Notes: a model not told the origin generated them from the letters alone. Shown: positions 35,398 through 45,884, counted from the first letter of the stretch. The stretch is DNA of 64,000 nt from a bacterium (GCA_016703265.1 JADJCK010000001.1:744001-808000); one strand, 5' to 3'. Made by a program: numbers and translations.

Positions 35398-35406
35398 GCG
35401 CCCGTG

Positions 35407-38400
35407 TCATTTCAGCATCGTCACGCGTCGCCGTGCGCTGACGCCGTCCGGTCCGTCCAGCCTCAGCAGGTAAGTCCCGCTGGCCACGGGTCGGCCCACG
35501 TCGTCCAGCCCGTCCCACACCACCTGATGGGAACCGGCGCCCAGATCGGCCGCGACCAGCCGTCGCACGCGACGGCCCAGCACATCGAAGACCGCGAATT
35601 CCACGCGACCGGCACTGCCCACCGTGAAGTCGACCGTCACCCGCGGGTTGAAGGGATTCGGACGCGCGTTATCCACGCGTGTGACCACCGGTGCCGCGTC
35701 GCCTGCGGTAGGCGTCACGCCGGCCGTCAGCACCAGGCGGTAGCTGCCGCCCATCGCCCAGTCGGCCTGCGTGCGCTTCCAGACCGCCACGCACAGGTGG
35801 CGCGCTTCCTCGACGGTGACCACGAGGTCTTCGTCCTGTCCGGGACCGGCCGTCCACGCCGATCCGCCGTCAAGGACATGCGACCGCGATCCGAATGGCA
35901 GATCGCCGGGGTGCACGGACAGGCCGTAGTCCACCTGGCCGTCGAGGTTTTCCAGCCGAAGGCCCCAGACACCGGACGACAGCCACACTTCGTGCAGCGC
36001 CAGGCCCTGCACGGCGGGCAGGCTGAAGGCCGTAGAAGGTCCGACGGGGTCATTGCCCAGGAACGTCGAGGCGGCCGAGACGACCAGCGCCGGGGCGGTG
36101 CCGTCGTAGCGGCGGACGCCGGCATCGAAAGCGCGCGGCGCGGTCCGGTCGTAGTTGACCAACACGAAATCGCATTCGTCGGCAGAAAGGGCCGACAGCA
36201 CGTGCGTGCCCAGGAATCCGTCCAGCGCACCCGTGGACGCCTCGTGCAGCGCCACATCGCAGTCGTCACCCGCCGCCGGCATCGCCGCCAGGCCGGCCCA
36301 CTGGCCGGCGCGCGTGGGACCGTCGGGTGGGCCGCCGAAGCGGAAGCCGGCGCAGTTGAAGGCCAGGCCGGCCGCACCGGGCTCGCCTATCGCCTCCCAG
36401 CCGCCGCAAGGGTTCGGCGGGTAGGTGACAACCGCGGCACCGCCCGCTGCGAGCGGTTCCGGCGACCACACCCACTGACTGGCCCAGCCGTTGTTACCGT
36501 CATCCTCTTCGGCCACAACGCCGGTCGGGTCGATGAGCATTCCCGCCGTGTGCCTGCCACCGGCCACCGGCACCGGCGTTGTTGCATTGAGCAGCGCCGC
36601 CTCGCCGGGAGCAAGAGCCGGCATGGTCAGCGACAGCACTTCGGCGCCGTCGACGCGCAGCGAACACGGGTTCGGCGGATAGGCCACGGCACCGTTATTG
36701 ACGGACGCGGCGTTGAACCAGGTGGGCGCCGGGGCGGCGAAGAGCTCTGCCGGCGGCGGGACGTCGCCCGGCAGGCCGTCCGGCTGCGCGCGCGGCACGA
36801 CCGGCGCGAACCAGCCGGCACCCGCCAGCGGCGCCGGGTCCGGCAGCGCCGGCGCCGCGCGGAACGCGGCGGCGCGCGGCTGCCGACCGGCGACCGGGTG
36901 CCGGTAGAGCGCGAAGCAGTATTCTCCGGGTATCTCCGCCAGGACATCAAGGCGCGCGGAACCGCCGTCGCCCGTCCGCGCATAGGCAGCCCAGCCGTCC
37001 AGGTTGGTGTATGTCGCGGCGGCGCCAAACCAGGCCAGACTGAGCGCACCGTCGGCGGGATCACCGGACAGCCGCAGCGTCAGCGGCCCTTCCTGGCCGG
37101 GAGCCACCGTCAGGACGCCGAGCTTGAGCATCTCGTCGGCGGCGAAGGACACCGCGACGTCGTCACCGACGAGGTACGGCCCGGCCGCTACGTGGGACAA
37201 CCGGGCGGGCGCTTCGTGGCCGCTGTAGTTGAGCACCGCGGCGTCAGCGACCATCTCGGATGCGCCGGACCGCACGAGCACGGCGTCAAGCTGGCCGGCC
37301 AGGCGTCCCGATGCGGCCAGCCAGGTATCGAGCCCGGATTGCGGGTCGTCCGAAGGCGCATGCAGTTGCAGGTCGAAGTCGGCGGCGGCGTCCGCCGCGA
37401 ACAGGCTCAGGGCATGGAAGGAGCCGGCGGGCACGCGCAGCCGGAAGGCGTCGACGTTGAAACCGGCGGCACCGCCGGCCAGGTTCTCCCAGCCGCCGGT
37501 GACCGGCGGTGGCACGCCCTGGTCCGCGGTCGGAGCGACCACCAGTTCGGCCGGCGTCCACAACCACTGCCACGCCCAGTGGTTGTCGGTCTCGTCGGGC
37601 TCCGCCATGGTTTCGCCGGCGTCGAGCCAAGTGCCGAACGTGTGGCGGCCGCCCTTTACGACGAGAGGCCCGAGGTCGGTGAAGGACGCGGTGGCGCCGG
37701 CACGCAGCGGGGCTGCGGCCGTGATCAGCGCCGAATCGACCGTGCTGCCGTCGACCCGCAAGTCCAGTTGCACGTCGCCGGTGGTCGAATCGCTGCCGCG
37801 GTTGATGATGCCGAGGTTCCACCAGGTGTCGGCGCCGCCCAGGAGCGCCGCCGGGGGCGGAACGGGGAGGCCGCCATAGGGCACCGGCCCGGGCACCAGT
37901 TGTAGCGGCCAGCCGGGCGGCGCGAAGGTGGCGACCTCGACCGTCGCTGGCTCGGCGACAACGATGGGGCCGTAGGTCGCGTAGCCGCCGCTCCAGTGGC
38001 CGGCGCGGTCCAGGGCCCGCAGCGTGAACCACCAGGCGCCCGGAGCGAGATTGGCCGTCGTCAACGTGTTGACGTCACCACAGGTCGTGTAATACGGCGG
38101 CGGCGCGGGTGCGCCCTGGGTCATGCGCAGCCCGTACCCGGCGATGCCCGACGCATCGTCCGGCGCGCCCAGCCAGTACAGGTCGACCGTGCCGTCGGTC
38201 GAAGGCACGTTGTGCACATGGCTGGTCGACGACAGCAGGAACGGCACCGGCGGCTCCTGCGTGTCGATCTCGTAGCCGTTGTTGCGCGCGGTTTCCCAGA
38301 AGTCCTCGCGCAACGAGCCGTTGTTGCCCAGGAAGCCGGTGATGAAGTCCTGCGGCGTCAGCGGCGCGTCACCCCAGACCACGTCCCAGATCGCGCTTGT

Positions 38401-39870
38401 GTCCAGGGTCAGCCGGTCGCTCCAGCCGGTGGTCGCGGGTGTGAGCGTGTCGTCCTCGTTGTTGGCGTCGATGATGTCCCACAACAGCGAGACGAACGGC
38501 CCCTCGTTGCGCCAGGGATCGTCGAAGGTGGCCGGCGAGTTGTCGCCGCACAGCTGCAGGTACTCGAAGCTCAGCATCGAATACGGCTGCACGCCGTACA
38601 TGGCGGGCAGGATACGCCCGACCATGGTGCCCATCCAGGTTGGGAAGCCCTCGTTCCAGGCGTCCTCGGCGTCTTCCACGCACCACGTGCAGTGGCCGCA
38701 GTTCTTGGTGCCGTCGCACACGTCGTTGCAGTACTGGTTCGGCCCCATGACGCCGTCGGCATGCCACTCCAGGAAGTGGTGGCCGGCCTCGTGGACAACC
38801 GTGATCTCCTGCCACATGCGATCGGTGCCCATGAAGATGTTCTTCCCGGGCGAGTAGTAGGCATCACCATTATTCGCAGCGCGCCACAGGTTGACCTTCA
38901 GCCAGTCGACGCCGGTCTCCAGCAGGACCCAGCGCCAGGTGCGCGTCAAGGTGGTGTGGCCGTGGATGTAGACATGCTGGGCCGCGTCTTTAGGCTTCTG
39001 CCACCCCACGTCCAGGTCGCTACCGGCGAAGTTCGGCCAGGTCGGCGTGAACCAGCGCAGCACGAATCCGGCGGCATTGCGCGTCTGCACCTTCGCGCTG
39101 TCGGAGACGAACTCCACCCGCAGGTCCGGGTTGAGGTCCTGCCAGAACGTCGCCGGCACCCAGAAGAACGTGGCGCTGTAGCTGCCGTCCGGAGCGGTCA
39201 CGACCGCCGCGCGTTTGAGGCCGTCGGCGTACACCTCGGCGGTCATGCCGTCGGCGCCGTCGAGCACCAGGTCGGGACGCTGGTAGAAGAACCGGCCGTG
39301 GACGGTGATCCAGCGTCCCGCCTTGTCCGGAGTGCCGGCGGCGGCGTCCGGCGGCCCGCTCTCTCCCGTGCCTGGGGACGGCCCTGGCCGCGGCAGATCG
39401 GCCCCCGCGGGCATTGCCAGCGCCGCGGCCGCGCCGTCGGGATCCACGGCGCCCGTCGCGTGCGCCACCGTCCCCTCTGCGAAGGCCAGCGGGGACAGGC
39501 TGATGTCGGCCGTGGCCGGCAGGTCGTCGAACCGGAAGGCGAACGTCAGCGGCGCCGCGTCCGGGTCATTGGCGATGACCGCGAACGGTACGTCGATGTG
39601 CTGGCCGGCCGCCAGCGGCACCGGCCCGGGATCGACCAGCGACACGACGGACCACGCCGGATCTGTTCCGATCTCGACGGCGCTGAGCACGAGGTCGCGC
39701 GCCGCCGTGAAGCGCGCCGTGTCGTCGAAGCGCTGCCCTGCTTCGGCCGGTCGCGACGGCCCGACCAGCGTCACGGTGACCGGCGGCCCGAGGTCCGCGC
39801 GGGCGGTAGCAATCAGCGCTGCCGCCAGCACTAAGGCGGCGGTCAGGATGTGGTATCTTTGCGTGGTCAT
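35407..39870 (-). CDS. Secreted gluzincin-like protein with FlgD-like tail, paralogue 2
   Basis: The protein has 1487 residues and shares the layout of 23375-27922: signal peptide (AALVLAAALIATARADL), N-terminal beta domains, TPDKAGRWITVHGRFFY (compare TPDKAGRTITVRGRFVY), zinc site VVHEAGHHFLEWH (about 357), a Cys-rich insert (YCNDVCDG, NCGHCTWC), Glu in WNEGFPTW, then repeated CARDB-like modules and a FlgD-like end (ARPNPFNPRVTVDF, VVWDGLDDVGRPVASGTYLL, VTMLK). The ATG at 39870 overlaps the small upstream gene (ATGA), which excludes the open frame reaching 40179. The stop is immediately followed by IS3 debris, but the gene itself is complete. Confidence 0.8.
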   Translation of the reverse strand: MTTQRYHILTAALVLAAALIATARADLGPPVTVTLVGPSRPAEAGQRFDDTARFTAARDLVLSAVEIGTDPAWSVVSLVDPGPVPLAAGQHIDVPFAVIANDPDAAPLTFAFRFDDLPATADISLSPLAFAEGTVAHATGAVDPDGAAAALAMPAGADLPRPGPSPGTGESGPPDAAAGTPDKAGRWITVHGRFFYQRPDLVLDGADGMTAEVYADGLKRAAVVTAPDGSYSATFFWVPATFWQDLNPDLRVEFVSDSAKVQTRNAAGFVLRWFTPTWPNFAGSDLDVGWQKPKDAAQHVYIHGHTTLTRTWRWVLLETGVDWLKVNLWRAANNGDAYYSPGKNIFMGTDRMWQEITVVHEAGHHFLEWHADGVMGPNQYCNDVCDGTKNCGHCTWCVEDAEDAWNEGFPTWMGTMVGRILPAMYGVQPYSMLSFEYLQLCGDNSPATFDDPWRNEGPFVSLLWDIIDANNEDDTLTPATTGWSDRLTLDTSAIWDVVWGDAPLTPQDFITGFLGNNGSLREDFWETARNNGYEIDTQEPPVPFLLSSTSHVHNVPSTDGTVDLYWLGAPDDASGIAGYGLRMTQGAPAPPPYYTTCGDVNTLTTANLAPGAWWFTLRALDRAGHWSGGYATYGPIVVAEPATVEVATFAPPGWPLQLVPGPVPYGGLPVPPPAALLGGADTWWNLGIINRGSDSTTGDVQLDLRVDGSTVDSALITAAAPLRAGATASFTDLGPLVVKGGRHTFGTWLDAGETMAEPDETDNHWAWQWLWTPAELVVAPTADQGVPPPVTGGWENLAGGAAGFNVDAFRLRVPAGSFHALSLFAADAAADFDLQLHAPSDDPQSGLDTWLAASGRLAGQLDAVLVRSGASEMVADAAVLNYSGHEAPARLSHVAAGPYLVGDDVAVSFAADEMLKLGVLTVAPGQEGPLTLRLSGDPADGALSLAWFGAAATYTNLDGWAAYARTGDGGSARLDVLAEIPGEYCFALYRHPVAGRQPRAAAFRAAPALPDPAPLAGAGWFAPVVPRAQPDGLPGDVPPPAELFAAPAPTWFNAASVNNGAVAYPPNPCSLRVDGAEVLSLTMPALAPGEAALLNATTPVPVAGGRHTAGMLIDPTGVVAEEDDGNNGWASQWVWSPEPLAAGGAAVVTYPPNPCGGWEAIGEPGAAGLAFNCAGFRFGGPPDGPTRAGQWAGLAAMPAAGDDCDVALHEASTGALDGFLGTHVLSALSADECDFVLVNYDRTAPRAFDAGVRRYDGTAPALVVSAASTFLGNDPVGPSTAFSLPAVQGLALHEVWLSSGVWGLRLENLDGQVDYGLSVHPGDLPFGSRSHVLDGGSAWTAGPGQDEDLVVTVEEARHLCVAVWKRTQADWAMGGSYRLVLTAGVTPTAGDAAPVVTRVDNARPNPFNPRVTVDFTVGSAGRVEFAVFDVLGRRVRRLVAADLGAGSHQVVWDGLDDVGRPVASGTYLLRLDGPDGVSARRRVTMLK

Positions 39871-40370
39871 CGCGCCACCTCTGCCGTGCCTCCGGCCTCG
39901 CTCGCCGCGTCTGCCAGAGCCGGGCAGGCGGCCTCGAGCGCCTGCAGCCGGACCAGCAGCCGCTGGGCGAGTTCCTGCCGGCCCCATTGCCGGGCCCAGT
40001 CCGCCTGCAGCGACAGGACGCGATGCTCGCCGCGCAGCTTTCGCTCCTCCAGGCGCGCGGCCGCCGCGCGCTGCTGTGCAGCCCCGATCGGCGAGACTTC
40101 GTTCGCGGCCAGGGCGGCCAACTCGGTGCGTTCGGCCGCCAGGAAGTCGCGGATCGCCGGCAGCACCTGACCGCGCCACGCGGCCAGGGCGGGATCGACC
40201 GTGGACGGGATCGCATCGGTGGGCATCGCGACCTCCCGGACCGGATCCGAAGAATCTGGCACGGCGGCCGAGCCCTGCGCCGTCGACGGCGCGGGGTTCA
40301 GGATGCCAGCCAGCAGGGCAACGAGCGTCAGGGCGGCAAACCCAGCGGGGTAGCGGCGGGATCGATTCAT
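39867..40370 (-). CDS. Small secreted helical protein, partner of metalloprotease paralogue 2
   Basis: The protein has 167 residues with a signal peptide (LTLVALLAGILNPAPSTAQG). The mature region is helical and charged (DFLAAERTELAALAANEV, RLEERKLRGEHRVLSLQADW), a likely coiled coil. Sequence similarity to the 159-residue protein at 27919 is weak but size, signal, composition, position and the four-base overlap with a giant FlgD-tailed protein are the same. It is divergent from the ECF sigma gene with a 182-base gap. Function unknown. Confidence 0.65.
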   Translation of the reverse strand: MNRSRRYPAGFAALTLVALLAGILNPAPSTAQGSAAVPDSSDPVREVAMPTDAIPSTVDPALAAWRGQVLPAIRDFLAAERTELAALAANEVSPIGAAQQRAAAARLEERKLRGEHRVLSLQADWARQWGRQELAQRLLVRLQALEAACPALADAASEAGGTAEVAR

Positions 40371-40552
40371 GTCGACTTACTCCCGGTTGGAACCACGGGC
40401 GGCTCGCTGTCCGGTCGAGCCCTCTGCAGGGGTAAACGCAGGCGACCGGGCGAACCCGACACCAAAAATCATGGTTTTTCAGTCGGAGATTGTACCGCCC
40501 GCGCCCGCGGCGTTAGACTCGATTCCGGCGGCAATGCCGACGGAGGGCGGTC

Positions 40553-41146
40553 ATGGACCAGATTCCCGGGATTACCAGGCTCTTGCACGAGGCCCGTGCG
40601 GGCGACGGGGCGGCGCTGGAGGCGCTCCTGCCCCTGGTTTACGACGAATTGCGCCTGATCGCGCGGCGCCACCGCTACGGCGAAGGGGCCAGCCCCACCC
40701 TCAGCACCACCGCGGTCGTGCACGAAGCGTTCCTCCGGGTCTTCGGCGCCCAACCGGCGACGTTCCAGGATCGCCGGCACTTCTTCGCGGTGGCCAGCCT
40801 GGCGATGCGGCACCTGCTGCGCGACGGTGCACGGCGCCGCCGGGCCGCGCGCCGTGGGCTCGGTGCCGACCACACCGGCCTGACCGGCCACGAGCCGGCC
40901 GTAGAGTCGCGCATCGAACTGCTGCTGGCCCTGGACCAGGCGCTGGATCACCTGCAATCGCTCGAGCCCCGCCTGGCCGAGGTGGTCGAGCTGCGCTACT
41001 TCGGCGGGTTGACCGCGACCGAGGTCGCCGAACTGCTGGGCGTGTCCGAGCGCACCATCGAGCGCGACTGGCGCCGCGCGCGTGCCGTCCTGAACCGCGC
41101 GCTGACCCGGACAAACGCGCGCGAACCGGACGGCGACCTGCCGTGA
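40553..41146 (+). CDS. ECF sigma factor (sigma-70 ECF, kinase-linked type)
   Basis: The protein has 197 residues. Region 2 reads LLPLVYDELRLIARRHRYGE and STTAVVHEAFLRVFG, the signature of the ECF group found next to Ser/Thr kinases (TIGR02999-like). Region 4 is RLAEVVELRYFGGLTATEVA, then LLGVSERTIERDWRRAR. The stop overlaps the GTG start of the kinase gene (GTGA), so the two are co-translated and the kinase is the likely controller of this sigma factor. It diverges from the metalloprotease unit at 40370, which may be a target. The ATG at 40553 has GGAGGGCGG upstream. Confidence 0.93.
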   Translation: MDQIPGITRLLHEARAGDGAALEALLPLVYDELRLIARRHRYGEGASPTLSTTAVVHEAFLRVFGAQPATFQDRRHFFAVASLAMRHLLRDGARRRRAARRGLGADHTGLTGHEPAVESRIELLLALDQALDHLQSLEPRLAEVVELRYFGGLTATEVAELLGVSERTIERDWRRARAVLNRALTRTNAREPDGDLP

Positions 41147-43944
41147 ACCTCTTGCCGGATGACCCTGAGCACCGCGACCGGCTCCTGCGACAGCTCGACG
41201 CGCTGCTCCTGCTGGACGGCCCCGCGCGCGACGCGGCCCTGGCCGAACTGGAACCGATCGCACCCGCGCTGGCGGCCGAACTGCGCGCGCTTCTGGCCGC
41301 AGACGGGCAACCCGGCTCCATCCTCGACGAACCGCTGTTCGCCTGGGCGCAGCCTCTCCTGACCGAGGCGGACGCGGCGCTGCCGGGCGGCGGCGGCGCA
41401 GGCGCCGCGGTGGACGAACCGGGTGAGGGCGCGCTCCTGGGCGCCTGGCGGCTGGGCCAGCGCCTGGGAGCCGGAGGCATGGGCGTTGTCTACGCCGCGC
41501 AGCGAAGCGACGGCGGCTTCGCGCAGCACGCGGCGATCAAAGTGCTGGCGATCGGGGGCGCCGGCGGCGCGCTCGCGGCGCGCTTCGAGCAGGAGCGCGC
41601 GATCCTCGCCCGCCTGTCACATCCGGGCATCGCGCGGCTGCTCGACGGCGGTGTCACGCCGGCCGGTACACCCTGGTTCGCGATGGAGCTCGTCGATGGG
41701 ATGCCGCTGACGGCCTGGTGCCACGAGCAAGGCGCGGACCTGCGCACGCGGCTGGCGCTCATCCGCGAAGTCGCCGCCGCTGTCGCCCACGCCCACCGCC
41801 ACCTGGTGGTGCACCGCGACCTGAAGCCGTCGAACATCCTGGTCGAGCCCGATGGCGCGCGTGAAGCTGCTGGACTTCGGCATCGCCAAGCTGCTCGGCG
41901 AAGGCCCCGAATCGCCCGACCTGACGCTGGCCGGACCGCGCCCGTTCACGCCGCGCTACGCGGCGCCCGAGCAGGTCACCGGGGCGGCGATTACGACCGC
42001 GACCGATGTCTACGCGCTGGGAGCCATCCTCTACGAGCTGCTCTGCGGTCGCTCGCCGCACGGTGACGCGACCACGCCGGAGCATCTGGTGATGCGCGCG
42101 GTGGCCGAGGCCGACCCCGAACCGCTGACGCGTGCCGCCCTCAGGTCGCGTGCAGGCGGTGCGGGGGCAGTGCCGGCGCCGTGACCGGCGTGATGCCACC
42201 CTGGGGCCGGAACCGCCTGCTCGGCGGCGACCTGCAGAATATTGTCGGTTGCTGCCTGGCCAAGGATCCCGCGCGGCGCTACCCGGCGGTCGACGCGATG
42301 CTGGACGACCTGCGGCGGGCCGAGGCCGGCGAGCCCATCCGCGCGCGGGCGCCCACACGCCGCTACCTGCTGGCGAAGTTCGCCCGGCGCAACCGGGTCG
42401 CCGTGACCGGCGCAGGGCTGGTGGTCGCGGCGTTGCTGGCCGGCCTGCTGGCCACCGCCTGGCAGGCGCGGCGGGCCGCGCGTGAAACCGCCCGCGCCGA
42501 GCAGGTTCACACCTTCCTGCTGGACCTGTTCGCCGCCGCCGACCCGGCCACCACGCGAGGCCGCGACGTCACCGCCCGCGAGCTGCTGCTGCGCGGCAGC
42601 CGCGAGTTGCGGACAGAACGTGCCGCCCAGCCGGAGTTGCGCGCCGAGCTGCTGGTCACCGTGGGCGAACTGCTCCGGCAGGTCGGCGCTCTGGCCGATG
42701 CCGACACCGTGCTCAGCGCCGCGCTGCGCCAGGCCGAGCAGGCCCATGGCCGCGATTCGCCGGAGGTGGGCCGCGTGGCCGACGCGCTGGGCGGTGTCGT
42801 CTACGAACTCGGCCGCTTCGAGGACGCCGGCGCCCTGCATGCCCGCGCCCTGGCCATCCACGAGCGCGTGCACGGCCGGCGGCACCGCGTCACCGCCGGG
42901 TCGCTGGCCAACCTGGCCGGCGTGCTCAGCCAGACCGGCGAAGCCGAGCGGGGCGAGGCCATGTACCGCGAGGTCCTGGATATCGACCGCGCGCTGCTGG
43001 GCCCGGCCGACGCCGCCGTGGCCACCGACCTGAACAACCTGGCCGTGTGCCTGTACCGCGCCGGACGATCCGCCGAGGCGGACACGCTGCACGAGCAGGC
43101 CCTGGTCCTGCGCCGCAGCCTGCACGGCGACGCGCACCCGGACGTGGCCACCAGCTTCCACAACCGCGCAGCGGTGCTGGAGGACCTCGGGAATGCCGCC
43201 GCGGCGGAGGCGCACTACCGGCGGGCGCTGGCGATCCGGCGTGGGCTCTACCCGCAGGGGCACATCGATATCGCCGGCACATTGACGGGCCTGGGCACGC
43301 TCCTGCGCGACGAGGGCCGCCTTGACGAGGCCCGCTCCCTTCTGGTCGAGGCGGCGGAGGTGAACCGCACCGCCCTTGCCGGGCCCCATCTCGAGTTGGG
43401 CCGTTGCTACAACGCGCTCGGCACGCTGGCCTATTCGCGCGGGCACTACGATGAGGCCGCCGGTTGGTTCGTCCAGGCCCGCGATGTGCTGGCGGCCACG
43501 ATCGGGCCTGACAACACCGGCACTCTGCGCGTGGAAAACAACATCGCGGTCGTGCTGCACCGCGCCGGTCGGCTGGCCGAAGCGCAGGCGCAGTTCGAGA
43601 AGGTCATCGCCGACCGCATCCGCATGCAGGGCGCCGCTGCGCCCGACATCGCCCTCAGCACGAAGGGCCTGGGCTGGCTGCTGCTGGACCGCGGACAATT
43701 CGCCCGCGCCGACAGCCTGCTGACCACGGCGCTGGCGACGCTGGAGGCCAACCCCCACCTCGGGGCCGCGCCGCTGGCCGAGGCGCGCCTCGGCGTGGGC
43801 GCCTGCCGGCTGCGCCAGGGACGCCGGGCCGAGGCGGAATCGCTGCTGGTCGCGGCCGCGCGGGAGCTCGAGGCCGCCTATGACCCAGGCCATGAGATGG
43901 TGCGCCGCAGCCGGGAACTGCTCAGGGAGTTGTCGCGGAAGTAG
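41143..43944 (+). pseudogene. Ser/Thr protein kinase with TPR sensor domain, frameshifted
   Basis: The start is the GTG at 41143, overlapping the sigma stop. The kinase has RLGAGGMGVVY (about 107), HRDLKPSNIL (about 223), then a frame change near 41855 where one extra base separates the Asn loop from VKLLDFGIAK. The next frame runs through YAAPEQVTG and DVYALGAILYELLCG. A second change near 42130-42180, perhaps two, leads back to the first frame at LLGGDLQNIV and LAKDPARRYPAV. A single membrane helix follows (VTGAGLVVAALLAGLLA), then about eight tetratricopeptide repeats (NLAVCLYRAGRSAEAD, NNIAVVLHRAGRLAEAQ). Overall length is a multiple of three (934 codons), so the changes compensate. The clean family sequence on both sides favours assembly errors. 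Confidence 0.88.
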
Positions 43945-44554
43945 CGGCTCGCCCGGGCCACGCGGTGAAGGCGCGGCCGGATCGATCCCTGGAACCGGTA
44001 GACATGGCGGTTCTGCCCGGCATCCCCGCCCCAAGTCCGGCGGCGACCGCTTGGGGTTCCCGATCGGGGCACCATGGACCTTCGCGGATTCCGCCGTGCT
44101 GCGGTCAATCAGGGGGCTCCCTCACCGACCACTCTCGAAATGAGGCCCTCTCGAATGCGAAGCAGGTTCCTGTCTTTGCGAGGTCGGTAGGGCCATTATT
44201 CGGATAAAAGCATCGAAATTGTGTTGATTCCCAACTCCCAAATACGGTATGATTTGCGCAATTCTTGACCGCCGCTTCACCCTTTCGAGTCCATCAACTG
44301 GCTTCACCCGAGTGGGTTAACGTTTCTGCATCGTTTATCGCGAGTGACCCAGGTGGTGGATGGTCCCTGCGGGAGGCAGCAGCGCACAGCCGTTGATGGC
44401 AGCTGATCAGCGTCGATTTCGTGGCCGTTCACCGCGAAGTCGCGCCACCCGATACCTGCGCTTCTGGGAACCTCAGCGGCGGAAGTTGGCGATGCAGGCG
44501 CGATAGGCTGACTGCAAGTGACCAATGCTTTTCTTCAGCAGAGGGGGACGGCTC
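43945..44554. other. Intergenic, no gene seen
   Basis: About 610 bases after the kinase. Only short frames without motifs are present. AT content rises around 44200-44270. A ribosome site (GAGGGGGACGG) near the right edge belongs to the next gene. Confidence 0.5.
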
Positions 44555-45340
44555 ATGCGATTCCTGCTGTGCAACCTGGCATTGTGGATCAGCTGCCTGG
44601 CTATTTCGGCAACGGCCGCGATCGTCAACGTTCCGTACTCCGGGCAGCTGATGGACGGCAGTTCACCCCTTTCCGGCTGGCACCAGGTATCCGTTGCGCT
44701 CTGGGACGCACCTGTCGGTGGCTCCCAGCTGCACAATCAGTCCGAATCGGTCCTCGTCGAACAAGGCGTCTTCCACCTGGAACTGAATGTTGAAGAGAAT
44801 CTCTTCCAGGCGCACGACGCCATGTGGGTCGGTGTGGCCGTGGACGGTGCTCTGGAACTCGAACCTCGCGTCCACGTCGGCGCCGTGCCTTACGCAGTCC
44901 GCGCTCTGTCGGCGAACGCGACGCCACCGCCGGGCATCGCCTTCGCCACGGATTTCCCGGGGTAACCATACCAGCCGAACTCACGTGGGTCCCCGTGAGC
45001 ACCGTCACCCTGAACGCCCCGGCTGCGGGGTTCGTCTGGCTGAGTACCGCCGGCTGGTGGCAGGAGGGCGATTTCACGCATCCCGACGCGGTCTCCGTCC
45101 AGTTCTCGCTTGGCGAAGGCACGCCGCCGCCGTACTTCCAGGAACAGGTCCAGACCGGGATCTTGGAGTACCGCTCATGGCCCTACGCGCACACAACGGT
45201 CGTGCCTGCACCGGCGGGGCCGCACACGTACACGTGCTGGGTCTATGTCAATGCTCCGGGCATCACGCTGTCCCCCATGCCGACGGTTCATGCCGCGACG
45301 ATGCAGGCGATGTGGGTGCCGGGCGATTATGGGAACCAGA
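44555..45340 (+). pseudogene. Secreted protein, frameshifted, family unknown
   Basis: The start at ATG 44555 has GAGGGGGACGG upstream; a signal peptide follows (LLCNLALWISCLAISATA). The N-terminal half (VNVPYSGQLMDGSSPLSGWH, VFHLELNVEENLF, VGAVPYAVRALS) looks like the export-associated domain common before tail-fibre-type C-termini. Near 44960 a missing G in a GGGG run breaks the frame; the continuation reads VTIPAELTWVPVSTVTLNAP, GFVWLSTAGWWQ and HTYTCWVYVNAPGIT up to WVPGDYG. The true end is unclear because no stop falls before the next gene in that frame, so a second indel near 45330 is likely. Confidence 0.6.
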
Positions 45341-45860
45341 ATGCGCATACTGGCCGCCCTTGCGGTGCTCGGCAGCCTCGTCGCCGCGAAAAGTGCGCTG
45401 GCGATAGAGCTGCGGCGCTCCGCGTTCATCGGCGCCCGGCCGGGTCGGCGATCGGACCATCAGCGGCGTCATCATCGTCGGCGATCCCGTCGCGTTGGTC
45501 AGCGAGGGCGGTGCCCGCACCTTGTGGCACGGCTTCCTCGGGCCGCTTGGCCTGGTCTCCTCCAGCGTGGCGATCATGTCGGCCGCAGACCTGGCGCTCG
45601 TGCCACCCTCGCCCAATCCGGTCGCCTCGGAGCTGGCGATCCGTTTCCACGTCGCCGGCGGCCGCCCGGCGGCGATCTCCGTTTTCGATCTCGGAGGCAG
45701 GAGGGTGCGGCGGTTCAGCGAAACGACCGCCCAGGGCGAAAGCACCATCTTCTGGAGTCTGGATCGGGATGGTGGTGCACGCTTGCCCTCCGGAATCTAC
45801 TTCATCCGGCTCGAAGCGGACCATCAGTGTGTTGTGCGACCGGTGATGATCGTGGATTGA
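45341..45860 (+). pseudogene. Small secreted protein with FlgD-like tail, frameshifted
   Basis: An ATG at 45341 opens a signal peptide (ILAALAVLGSLVAAKSALAI) followed by ELRRSAFIGA. Near 45450 one extra base changes the frame to TISGVIIVGDPVALVSEGG. The second part ends in a compact FlgD-like domain: VPPSPNPVASELAIRF, SVFDLGGRRVRRFSE, SLDRDGGARLPSGIYFI. It lies 24 bases ahead of the SBBP-repeat gene and may share its transcript. The start is uncertain, since no strong ribosome site precedes it. Confidence 0.55.
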
Positions 45861-45884
45861 AGCCCGCTCGGAAAGGACCCAACC

